Assembly: GCA_002412965.1 (NCBI GenBank)
Contig: DHWB01000007.1
Coordinates: 124,001-188,000, forward strand
Reading direction: 5' to 3'
Source: Desulfomicrobium sp. UBA5193
Lineage (GTDB): Bacteria; Desulfobacterota; Desulfovibrionia; Desulfovibrionales; Desulfomicrobiaceae
DNA length: 64,000 nucleotides
A program made the translations under genes and the position numbers. The number at the start of each line of letters is the position of its first letter. The stretch's first letter is position 1. Shown here piece after piece: positions 1 to 7,697 of the stretch. The notes under the pieces are model-generated. The model did no database searches. It saw nothing but the letters and a program-made list of their open reading frames with translations, and was not told the DNA's origin.

Positions 1-114
1 CGCCCCGCAGGTCAGACACATGTTCAGGTTCCCCCCCTCGGGAAGAATCTTTTTCACCGTCTCCATGAAGGTGCTTTTGCCGCGACCCAGCTCGATAATT
101 TTTCCGTTCAGCAT
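1..114 (-). CDS. Iron-sulfur protein, N-terminus only (Hdr-type, cut by the window edge)
   Basis: Only the first 38 codons lie in the window, and the reading frame is still open at base 1. The start is ATG at 114, with a GGGGGA ribosome-binding site 7 bases upstream. The visible residues are a short hydrophilic N-terminus followed by MCLTCGA, the beginning of a CxxCxxC[4Fe-4S] motif. The beginning resembles HdrC/HdrD or QmoC-like 4Fe-4S proteins. It lies about 100 bp downstream of the usp gene in the Hdr operon, on the same strand, so it is probably another electron-transfer subunit. The exact family cannot be fixed from so short a stretch. Confidence 0.6.
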   Translation of the reverse strand, partial: MLNGKIIELGRGKSTFMETVKKILPEGGNLNMCLTCGA

Positions 115-216
115 CCCGGTATCCCCCGAAATGAATGGTTTCTCCCGGTATCCGTGGACGCGGAACACGTGGAGGCACTCCGTTCGGCCTCCCCCGTCCT
201 CCGCGTCCACGCCGCG

Positions 217-1131
217 TTACGCCGTGGCCGAGACTTCGACCACCTGGCCGGTCTGATCGTACATCAGCCCGCAGCGCAAATCGAAGTGACGATTGACGCT
301 CATGGTCGGACACGGTGCGTTGACCGAAACCTGGACCACGGTGGAGCCGAGAAACGCCTCTTCCGGGTCGTCGGCCTTGGAGTGGTGGGCCATGATGATC
401 AGATCCGCCCCGATCTGCTTGGCCTTGTTCAAGATCTCCATGGCCGGCCGGCCAAAACAGCCCTCGTAGACACATTCTTCAATGCCCTGGAGCCGATCAC
501 CATATTCCTTCTGGAGCCGCCCCTTGATTTCCGCCCGTCCCTCGGGCGAATCCGTCGCGGTTTCGCAGACATTCATGAGCGTCAGCCTGGCCTTGTACTG
601 CCGCACCATCTGGCCACCGTAGCTGACCGCGCATTCGGACTGTTCGGAAAAGTCCGTGGCGACAAGGATGTTGGAGAAAGCCGGGTCCTTGCACTCCACG
701 GCCTGATGCACGATCATGACAGGACACCGGGCCTTTTGGCTGACACGCTCCAGAGTGCTCCCGGCCATGCCCCACATCTGGGCCCTCTTTTCTTCGTATT
801 CCTTGGTATGCGGCCCCATGACGACAAGATCCGTGTCCTTCTTGCGGGCCAGCCGCAGCAGCTCGCTGTGCGGAATCCCGGCCACGACCTGCACGGAGGC
901 ATTCGGCAGCTCGGTCAGGAGCGGCGCATACATTTCACGGATGCGCGCCTCCAGCCGGGCGGTCTCGCCCGAGGCTTCCAGAGTCTCGATGGAGCCCCAG
1001 CCCTGCTCCATGCCGGCCACGTGCACCAAATAAAGCTTGGATTCAAACTTCTTCGCGAAATTGACAGCCGCCTCGACCGCGCATGCATCCACTCCGCTGG
1101 GCGTCACGCCTACGATGATATCCTTGAACAT
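217..1131 (-). CDS. Tandem universal stress protein (UspA family, two domains)
   Basis: 304 aa, cytosolic, with two UspA folds: about residues 1-150 (opening FKDIIVGVTPSG) and 155-290 (opening SNILVATDFSEQ). Both repeats end in the family's G-S-T and CPVMIV/CPTMSV strands, which form the nucleotide-binding edge. The ORF is open further upstream, but ATG 1131 is preceded by AGGGGG at the right distance and begins the conserved domain, so it is taken as the start. It lies 23 bp downstream of hdrB on the same strand and is probably co-transcribed. Usp proteins bind ATP or sense stress. A Usp gene inside an Hdr operon suggests a regulatory or chaperone role for the complex, but that is inference. 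Confidence 0.9.
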   Translation of the reverse strand: MFKDIIVGVTPSGVDACAVEAAVNFAKKFESKLYLVHVAGMEQGWGSIETLEASGETARLEARIREMYAPLLTELPNASVQVVAGIPHSELLRLARKKDTDLVVMGPHTKEYEEKRAQMWGMAGSTLERVSQKARCPVMIVHQAVECKDPAFSNILVATDFSEQSECAVSYGGQMVRQYKARLTLMNVCETATDSPEGRAEIKGRLQKEYGDRLQGIEECVYEGCFGRPAMEILNKAKQIGADLIIMAHHSKADDPEEAFLGSTVVQVSVNAPCPTMSVNRHFDLRCGLMYDQTGQVVEVSATA

Positions 1132-1154
1132 AACTACCCCCTGTCTTTGTTTGT

Positions 1155-2072
1155 TTAGGCACCTTGAGCGAGCGTCTCCTCGCCATCGCCCGACGGCTCG
1201 TGCCGCCAGGCCCGAGACCTGATCCCGGCGCGCTCGCTCCCGCTCATGCTCATGTTCTTGTCCAGCAGCACGGCCGGCTCCTCCAGGCCAAAGGCGAGGC
1301 CCAGCAGCTGTGTCAGGTACAGAATCGGCACATGGTGCCCACCGGACGAAGCCCCGTGCTGATAGGCCTCCAGATTCATCTGGCACAGGGGGCAGACCGT
1401 GGCGACGGCGTCGGCGTCCCCTGCCGCCCCCAAAATGGAGTCCACGGAGTGCATGGCCACTTCCGGATGGGTGACCATGAGTGAAGCCCCGCAACACCGA
1501 TTGCCCATCTCCCAGAGGTGCGGCTTTGCACCCAGGGCCAGCAAGATATTGTCCATGGTCACGGGATGACGCGGATTGTCGAAGACCTCATAGGGGCGCA
1601 AAATCTGACAGCCGTAGTACGCTGCCACTCGCATCCCGCGCAGATCGTTGACGACCCGCTCCCGAATGGCGTCAAGCCCGATGTCGTTGACCAGGACATC
1701 CAGAATATGCCGCACCCCCACCGTGCCCCGATAGCTCAGTCCCGACGCCCCGAGCGCTTCATTGACCCGGCCGTGCAGGGTCTTGTTGCCGACGACCTCG
1801 CGATTGACCTTGAGCAGGTTGAGATAACAGGCGCTGCACGGAGCCAGCACGTCGAGGCCGGCCAGAGAGCTCTCGGCCAAGGCCAGATTGCGGGCCGGGA
1901 GCGCGTAATTCATGAGTTCGCTGACCGGTTCGGCCGCGCTGGCCCCGCAGCAGGTCCAGTCCGGAATCTCGATCAGTTCCACCCCCAGGCCGGCCATGAC
2001 GGCCCGCACGGACACATCGAACTCATGGGCGCTTTCCTGGAGGGAACAGCCGGGGTAATAGGCGTATTTCAT
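1155..2072 (-). CDS. hdrB: HdrB-like heterodisulfide reductase subunit B
   Basis: 305 aa with two CCG (cysteine-rich) domains. The first is spread over YPGCS, DWTCCGAS and APCSACYLN; the second over YYGCQ, NRCCGAS and VCPLCQMN. In HdrB these cysteines hold two non-cubane [4Fe-4S] clusters that reduce a disulfide. The start overlaps the hdrC stop (ATGA overlap at 2069-2072) and has a GGAGGAGGA site inside hdrC, so the two are translationally coupled. The normal methanogen substrate CoM-S-S-CoB is not expected in this type of bacterium. The physiological disulfide, or sulfur or ferredoxin acceptor, is unknown. About 40 residues after the last CCG motif are poorly conserved-looking and Arg/Ser/Glu rich. 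Confidence 0.93.
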   Translation of the reverse strand: MKYAYYPGCSLQESAHEFDVSVRAVMAGLGVELIEIPDWTCCGASAAEPVSELMNYALPARNLALAESSLAGLDVLAPCSACYLNLLKVNREVVGNKTLHGRVNEALGASGLSYRGTVGVRHILDVLVNDIGLDAIRERVVNDLRGMRVAAYYGCQILRPYEVFDNPRHPVTMDNILLALGAKPHLWEMGNRCCGASLMVTHPEVAMHSVDSILGAAGDADAVATVCPLCQMNLEAYQHGASSGGHHVPILYLTQLLGLAFGLEEPAVLLDKNMSMSGSERAGIRSRAWRHEPSGDGEETLAQGA

Positions 2073-2635
2073 GATTCCTCCTCCATCTCCCGCACCTTGG
2101 CGAAGAGCTCCTTGAGCCGTCCCTTCTGGGTGCCATCCGGAACGTGCAGCTTGCCCGCCTTCATCATGCGCACCCCGAGGGGCAGATAGTGGAAGGGCAG
2201 GAGGGGATCCCGGCTTTTCAGGAAGTAGCCGGGCATGAGGCTTGTCTCCTGCACCCGCCCGTATTTTTCGACATTTTCCATGAACGCGTCATAAAAAGCG
2301 CTGTTCTTCCTGACCCGCCACGTCCCGCGTCGTCTCGCCAGCCGCTTCAGGGCTCCCATGGCCCGCGTCAATTTCAGGCCACGCGGACAGCGCAGCGTGC
2401 ACATGTAGCAGGACGAGCACATCCAGAACGTTTTGCTCTCGAGGATCCGGTCCAGCATGCCGAACTGCACCATCCGCCACATCTGCCGGGGCGTCACGTC
2501 CATGGCAAAGCCGTTGGGACACGACGCGGTGCACGTCCCGCACTGCATGCAGGCTCCGACCTCTTCGCGCAGCTCTTCAAGAATCTCCCGGGTCGCGGGA
2601 TCCGGGCTCCATATCTGGGGTTTCGTCTGGTTCAT
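2069..2635 (-). CDS. hdrC: HdrC-like heterodisulfide reductase subunit C
   Basis: 188 aa ferredoxin-type subunit with two [4Fe-4S] motifs, CMQCGTCTASCP (about residues 30-41) and CSSCYMCTLRCP (about 73-84). In Hdr complexes HdrC passes electrons from HdrA to the HdrB catalytic site. The start ATG at 2635 has AAGGTGG upstream and lies 18 bp after the hdrA-like gene. The charged C-terminus and the length match bacterial HdrC proteins. With hdrB and two hdrA-type genes nearby the assignment is firm. The function in this organism (electron confurcation or bifurcation) is inferred from the cluster. Confidence 0.93.
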   Translation of the reverse strand: MNQTKPQIWSPDPATREILEELREEVGACMQCGTCTASCPNGFAMDVTPRQMWRMVQFGMLDRILESKTFWMCSSCYMCTLRCPRGLKLTRAMGALKRLARRRGTWRVRKNSAFYDAFMENVEKYGRVQETSLMPGYFLKSRDPLLPFHYLPLGVRMMKAGKLHVPDGTQKGRLKELFAKVREMEEES

Positions 2636-2653
2636 GATCCACCTTTCCTTGGC

Positions 2654-5600
2654 TTAGGCCAATTGTTCCAGGGCGGCGTCGATGACCGCCATCATGGGTC
2701 CGTCATGGAAGCCCGAGAGCACCGTGGCGCTGTTGGGGCAGACGGCCGCACAGGCGCCGCAGCCCTGGCAGAGCAATTCATCGACCAGGATCAGTTCATT
2801 CTCGAGGTCCACGCTCCGCGCCCCGTAAGCGCATGCCGAGACGCACGCCTGACACAGGGAGCACAGCGACGGGCGAACCGTGGCCACCACGTGTTCCCGC
2901 GCCACCTTACCAGCGGACAGGATGCGCAGGGCCTGCTGGGCGGCCGCCTTGGCCGAGGCCACGGTTTCGGCCATGCGCCGGGGCGAATGCGCGAGCCCGC
3001 ACATGTAGACGCCCTGCTTCAGGAAATCCACGGGCCGCCATTTGCTGTCGGCCTCCTGGAAAAACCCGTGCTTGTTGACCTCCACCCCGAAGATCTCCAC
3101 CAGATCCTCCACATCGTTGGGCTCCACCCCGCTCGACAGGGACAGGATGTCCGCCTCGATACGAACCTGAGTTCCCAGGACCGGGTCCAGCGCCGTGATC
3201 ACGGGCTTGCCGTCGGTGAAGGCGACCTTGGGCGGGTTGTCCAGATCGTAGCGGATGAAGATCACGCCCGCCTTGCGCGCCTGGGTGTAATAGGTCTCGA
3301 GGAACCCCTGGGCCATGATGTCGCGATAGAAAACATAGATGGGCAGGTCGGGGTTGCGCCCCTTCATGGTCAGCACATTCTTGAGCATCTCCGGACAGCA
3401 AATGCGGCTGCAGTAGTTGCGCTCGCCCCCGTCGCGGGAACGCCAGCACTGGATCATGGCCACGGCCTTGAGGTTGCCCACGTCCAGAACGCCGGTGGCC
3501 AGTTTCTCCTCCAGACCGAAATGGGTCATGACCGACTTGTGCACGCAGAACCCGCTCTCGTAGATCTTGGCCTCGTGGCCGCCTGTTGCCAGGATGGTCA
3601 CCCCGTGCTCCAGCGGAAAGGTGCCGTCGGCGCCGCTGATGGCCGAGCGGAAGCGGCCCGCGCTGCCCCGCGACAAAACCACGCGCGAATCCTTGAAGAC
3701 CTTGATCTGCGGATGCTTTTCGACCTGGGCCACAAGATCTTGCATGTATTTGCGCGGGTCCGTTCCATCGAGCTGGGTGTGCAGGCGCATGGCCATGCCG
3801 CCCAACTCTTCCTCGCCCTCCACCAGGCAGACTCCGAAACCCTGATCCGCGATGGCCATGGACGCGGTCAGACCGGCCAGACCGCCGCCAACCACCAGGG
3901 CCGAACGGGACACGTTGACCATGACCGCCGGCGGCGTTGGATCCGCACCCTGCAGCTTGGCCACGGCCATGGACAGCGTGGAGAATATTTCACGCGCCAC
4001 GTCCACGCTGTCCCGGCCATTGAAGGTCGGAGTATGCACGTCGACCACGTCCATGAGTGCGGGATTGAGCCCCACGGTCCGCCCCAGCTCCTTGAGGCGC
4101 GGGATGTAGGCGTAGGGCATGCACGCCCCGAGCAGGATGCGGTTGGGCTTCTGGTCCATGGCCGTGTCGCGGATTTGCTTCCAGCCCTCGGCGGTGCAGG
4201 CCTGAGCCACGGGCACCACGGTGCAGACCGAGTGCACGCGGGCCACTGTATTGGTCAGGGCCTCCAGGTCCACGGCCTTGCCCAGGGTGGGGCAGGACGT
4301 GCAGACGGCCACGAGGGTGTGCGCGGGTTCGCGGGAAACATCGGGATACACCGGCTCCGGAGCGGGCGGGGCAGACCCCAACACGTCATAGATCTTGATC
4401 ATGCGCGCCGCCGCCTCGGACGCGGCACCGGCCTGCATGACGGATTCGGAGATGTCCTTGGGCTCGCCAAAGGCCCCGGCGGCGAACACGCCCACGCGGC
4501 TGGTCCGCTCCGGTGCGTAGGGCTGGGTCTGGCAAAAGCCCCATTCGTTGGTCTCGATACCGGCGGTCAGGGCGAACTTCTCCATCCCGGCCGGAGGTCT
4601 GACGCCCACGGCCAGCACCACAAGGTCAAACTCCTCGGACAGACGCGCGCCATCATCGCCCAAGGATTCCAGAACCGCGCCGCCCTCGGCGGACGGGAGC
4701 ACGGAATGCGGGCGGTTGCGCACGAAGCGCACGCCCTGCGCCACGGCGCGCTGACGGTATTCGTCCCAGTCTTTGCCGAACGTGCGCATATCCATGAAGA
4801 AAATGGAGGCCTCGACGGCCCCGCCCGTGACCTTCTTGGCCAGCATGGCCTCCTTCATGGAAAACATGCAGCATATGGATGAGCAGAAATTGGCGTTTTT
4901 CTGCACGTCCCGCGAGCCGACGCACTGAATCCAGGCGATGGAACGCACGGGCTTGCCGTCTCCGGGACGCAGCAGCTTGCCGTTTGTCGGGCCGGTGCCG
5001 CTCAGGAGCCGTTCGAATTCCACGGCCGTGAGCACGGCCGGGTGGCCGTAGCCCCAGACGTCCCGGCCCCCGTTGGGATCCATGTTCGGATTGTAGCAAT
5101 CGAATCCCCCGGCCAGGATCACGGCGCTGACCTGCAACTCCTCCGTGGTGTCGGACACGATGCGCATATAGTGCTTGTCCAGCCACGGGACGAACTTCTT
5201 GACCGACAGCGGCTTCTTCAGCATGTCGCGCGCGCCGCGCCGAACCAGCTCGGCGGCGGCTTCTTCCTGCCCAGGCCCGGCCAGCACGGCCACAGGCAGT
5301 CCGGGCCTGATTTCATGGGCGCGGGCCATGACACGCTGGGCGTCCACGCCCTGCAGGCCCATTCCCACGAGCAGAAAGTGGATCCCGGCGCCCTTTTCCA
5401 GCATATCCAGGGCGTCCTGTCCGCTGGCGGCCTCAAACACCGGAAAATGCAGATGCTCAAGGCTCTCGCGCACCATGGCGCGCGTCTCCTCTTCATCGTC
5501 GACCACCAGGATGCCGAACCGCGCCCGCTCCTCGAATTTGAGATCGATGGCTCCGGTGGGACAGGCCTCGTGGCATTTCCAGCAGCGGATGCAGTTGTCC

Positions 5601-6082
5601 AGATCCAGGACATAATGGTTGGGAATGGCATGGGGCACGGGCAGATACACGGCGGCCCGCTTCGTCAGACCGGCGTTGAATTCGCTCGGGACCTTGACCG
5701 GACAGACCTCGGAACATTTGCCGCAGCTCACGCACTTGGTCGGGTCGATCAAGGGTGAGCGCCGGTTGAGGCTCACGAAGAACTTGCCGGGTTCACCCTC
5801 CAGGGAAGCGAGCTCCGTATTGAGCATGATATCGATGTTGTCGTGAAACAGGCCCTTGCGCAGACAGAACTGACTGGCCGAATCCCGATTCATGAGCGGC
5901 AGCATCCGGCACATGCCGCAATTATCGGAAGGAAACTGGTGGTCCAGCTGAGTCAGGATACCGCCGTGATTGGGCCGCTTGTCGATCAGAGCCACCTTGT
6001 GTCCGGTCACGGCCAGATCAAGCGCCGCCCGGATTCCCGCGATGCCCGCGCCGACGACCAAAGCGCCATATTGCTTCCTCAT
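2654..6082 (-). CDS. hdrA: Double-length HdrA flavoprotein with an inserted receiver-like domain
   Basis: 1142 aa, against about 650 for ordinary HdrA. The order is: FAD-binding Rossmann motif VVGAGIAGIRAA (residues 9-20); Cys-rich loop CGMCRM; two ferredoxin motifs CVSCGKCSEVCP and CIRCWKCHEACP (about 117-175); a CheY-like segment (about 189-303); the rest of an HdrA FAD module with CVGSRD; a second HdrA-type FAD module starting LVVGGGLAGLTAS near residue 800; and two C-terminal clusters CSLCQACVSACA and CQGCGACAAVCP. The inserted segment keeps the acidic pair (VVDDEE) and the Lys of KKP, but Gly240 stands where the phosphorylated Asp should be and Ala where Thr/Ser is usual. Start ATG 6082 has a GAGGAGG site. 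It is an electron-bifurcation flavoprotein by family; the role of the insert is unknown. Confidence 0.92.
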   Translation of the reverse strand: MRKQYGALVVGAGIAGIRAALDLAVTGHKVALIDKRPNHGGILTQLDHQFPSDNCGMCRMLPLMNRDSASQFCLRKGLFHDNIDIMLNTELASLEGEPGKFFVSLNRRSPLIDPTKCVSCGKCSEVCPVKVPSEFNAGLTKRAAVYLPVPHAIPNHYVLDLDNCIRCWKCHEACPTGAIDLKFEERARFGILVVDDEEETRAMVRESLEHLHFPVFEAASGQDALDMLEKGAGIHFLLVGMGLQGVDAQRVMARAHEIRPGLPVAVLAGPGQEEAAAELVRRGARDMLKKPLSVKKFVPWLDKHYMRIVSDTTEELQVSAVILAGGFDCYNPNMDPNGGRDVWGYGHPAVLTAVEFERLLSGTGPTNGKLLRPGDGKPVRSIAWIQCVGSRDVQKNANFCSSICCMFSMKEAMLAKKVTGGAVEASIFFMDMRTFGKDWDEYRQRAVAQGVRFVRNRPHSVLPSAEGGAVLESLGDDGARLSEEFDLVVLAVGVRPPAGMEKFALTAGIETNEWGFCQTQPYAPERTSRVGVFAAGAFGEPKDISESVMQAGAASEAAARMIKIYDVLGSAPPAPEPVYPDVSREPAHTLVAVCTSCPTLGKAVDLEALTNTVARVHSVCTVVPVAQACTAEGWKQIRDTAMDQKPNRILLGACMPYAYIPRLKELGRTVGLNPALMDVVDVHTPTFNGRDSVDVAREIFSTLSMAVAKLQGADPTPPAVMVNVSRSALVVGGGLAGLTASMAIADQGFGVCLVEGEEELGGMAMRLHTQLDGTDPRKYMQDLVAQVEKHPQIKVFKDSRVVLSRGSAGRFRSAISGADGTFPLEHGVTILATGGHEAKIYESGFCVHKSVMTHFGLEEKLATGVLDVGNLKAVAMIQCWRSRDGGERNYCSRICCPEMLKNVLTMKGRNPDLPIYVFYRDIMAQGFLETYYTQARKAGVIFIRYDLDNPPKVAFTDGKPVITALDPVLGTQVRIEADILSLSSGVEPNDVEDLVEIFGVEVNKHGFFQEADSKWRPVDFLKQGVYMCGLAHSPRRMAETVASAKAAAQQALRILSAGKVAREHVVATVRPSLCSLCQACVSACAYGARSVDLENELILVDELLCQGCGACAAVCPNSATVLSGFHDGPMMAVIDAALEQLA

Positions 6083-6098
6083 CGCATCCTCCTCGAAC

Positions 6099-7241
6099 TC
6101 ATCCCAAGTGAGACACTGTGTCCTGAAATTCGTCGTCCTTGAAAACCGTCAGGGGCGGGGCCTGATCCAGACTTAATCCAGGCTGGTAATCAAAACCGCG
6201 CTGCGTGCGAGCGGCCACGGTGCGAAAGAGCTCCATGACCTGCACCCCGTTGGGGCAGGCGTTGGAGCACTGGCCGCAACCGATGCAGGCCGTGCTCATG
6301 TGAGCCATGCGCGTCAGATGATAGAAGACCGTATCCGTGGGCAGCTTGAGGCTACCCTTGCGCTTGGCCCAACCCAGATACTGCCAGGGCTTGTGCTCGA
6401 AGACGTCGGTGTTGAAGACGCACTCCTTGCAGTAGCAGACCGGACAGGCCACGCGGCAGTTGTAGCAGTTGACGCAATCCGAAAGATATTCGGCCAGCTT
6501 CTCAAGAGTGGACGTCTCCTCGGAGACCTTGGCCATCATGGCGTCCCGGGCCTCGATGCGCGTCGCGGTCAGGCTGGCGAGGGCCTTTTCCCGGCGCTCG
6601 TCCGGCACGGCCTCGGGCAAGCCCATGGCCCCGAGCAGAGCCTCGCCGCGTGCGCTGGTGGCCATGACCGGGATGCTCTGTCCCAGATCCGCGCCATGAA
6701 TGCCGATGACCATGTCGGCCCCGTGCGGAGAGGGAAATTCACACACCCGGCAGGCGGACGCGAGCTCCATCCCGGCGGGCTTGCTCCCCTTGGACAGGGC
6801 ATCATGAAATTCCACACTGGCGGCCATGGGCTCACGGTCGCCCAGAAATTCCCGATAGTGGGCATTGTCGTATGCGCCCGCGCAATCCATCCCGACCAGG
6901 ATGACCTCTTCCAGGGAGCCCTGGTTGAGCTTGACCAGCTCCACAAAGGCCCGGATCTCGCAGGGACGCATGACCACGGCGATGCGCTCGCCCGAAGTCC
7001 CCTTGGTCAGCCGGGAGACCAGCTTGGCGCTGTTCATGGGAAAGGCCGGAGCCAGGGGATCGGCCCGGTCCAACTGCTCCGCATTGGTGACCAGGGTCGG
7101 CATGGGCATGCCCCGATGAAAAAGATGCACCGGGAGCATGATGCCGGAGAGCGACTCATCCCCGAGCAGTCCCTTGAAAAATTGCTGCAAGGCAACGACC
7201 GGCCCTTGCCCGTCGATCTGTATCCGTGCCGTGGTGGCCAT
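6099..7241 (-). CDS. FrhB/FdhB-type flavoprotein with two 4Fe-4S motifs
   Basis: 380 aa. The N-terminal two thirds resemble the beta subunit of coenzyme F420 hydrogenase and F420-linked dehydrogenases (FrhB/FdhB family), with the conserved segments VVMRPCEIRAFVEL and VGMDCAGAYDN. The C-terminal third has a Cys cluster CVNCYNCRVACPVCYCKEC and a ferredoxin motif CIGCGQCSNACP. Start ATG 7241 is preceded by GGGGAGGAAA. It lies 16 bp before hdrA2 and 20 bp after mvhD. In related clusters this subunit is thought to supply electrons to the Hdr core from a soluble donor through FAD. The donor (NADH, F420H2 or formate-derived) cannot be told from sequence alone. Confidence 0.85.
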   Translation of the reverse strand: MATTARIQIDGQGPVVALQQFFKGLLGDESLSGIMLPVHLFHRGMPMPTLVTNAEQLDRADPLAPAFPMNSAKLVSRLTKGTSGERIAVVMRPCEIRAFVELVKLNQGSLEEVILVGMDCAGAYDNAHYREFLGDREPMAASVEFHDALSKGSKPAGMELASACRVCEFPSPHGADMVIGIHGADLGQSIPVMATSARGEALLGAMGLPEAVPDERREKALASLTATRIEARDAMMAKVSEETSTLEKLAEYLSDCVNCYNCRVACPVCYCKECVFNTDVFEHKPWQYLGWAKRKGSLKLPTDTVFYHLTRMAHMSTACIGCGQCSNACPNGVQVMELFRTVAARTQRGFDYQPGLSLDQAPPLTVFKDDEFQDTVSHLG

Positions 7242-7261
7242 GGTGTTTCCTCCCCATCCTG

Positions 7262-7687
7262 CTACAGGGCTGCCATTCCGCGCGAATCAAGCGGACCAAG
7301 CTCCCTGAGTTCATTGATGAAATTATTCACGGTCGCCGCGAACTCCTGCCCTTCGCTGGCCCCGACCCAGGTCAGGCGCACGCGTCGGTTGTCGATGCCG
7401 AACTGGGACAGGATCTCGTTGAGGAGCTTGACCCGGCGCCGGGCCTTGTAATTGCCGTTCTGATAGTGGCAGTCGCCGGGATGGCAGCCGCTGATGAGCA
7501 CCCCGTCCGCGCCCGAGAGCAAGGACTTGATGACGTATTTGGGGTCGACCATGCCCGTGCACATCATGCGCACCAACCGCACGTTGGGCTGCTGGGTCAT
7601 GCGCGAGGTTCCGGCCAGATCGGCGGCAGTATAGGTGCACCAGTTGCAGACAAAAGCCAGAATGGCGGGTTCAAAATCCTGGTTCAT
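7262..7687 (-). CDS. mvhD: MvhD/FlpD-like [2Fe-2S] electron-transfer subunit
   Basis: 141 aa, the usual length for MvhD. Motifs are FVCNWCTYTAADLAG near the N-terminus, RMMCTGMVDP and GCHPGDCHYQNGN, which together hold one [2Fe-2S] cluster. MvhD physically connects hydrogenase or dehydrogenase modules to HdrA. The frame runs on upstream to 7777, but ATG 7687 has a GAGGAGG site and begins the conserved region, so it is the start. All metal-ligand positions are Cys; no in-frame UGA is used here, unlike some methanogen homologues. It lies 10 bp after hdrA on the same strand. Confidence 0.93.
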   Translation of the reverse strand: MNQDFEPAILAFVCNWCTYTAADLAGTSRMTQQPNVRLVRMMCTGMVDPKYVIKSLLSGADGVLISGCHPGDCHYQNGNYKARRRVKLLNEILSQFGIDNRRVRLTWVGASEGQEFAATVNNFINELRELGPLDSRGMAAL

Positions 7688-7697
7688 GCGATCCTCC

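Noticed and set aside
217..1497. Universal stress protein with an extended N-terminus to 1497
   Set aside because: The extension overlaps hdrB antisense and lacks coding features; ATG 1131 has a ribosome-binding site and begins the conserved fold.
2144..4882. 912-codon plus-strand open frame opposite hdrA2
   Set aside because: It is the complementary frame of a GC-rich gene, is His/Gly/Ala-rich, matches no family and lies exactly over well-conserved hdr coding DNA on the minus strand.
7262..7687. Possible selenocysteine in MvhD
   Set aside because: All expected ligand positions are encoded by Cys codons, and there is no in-frame TGA.
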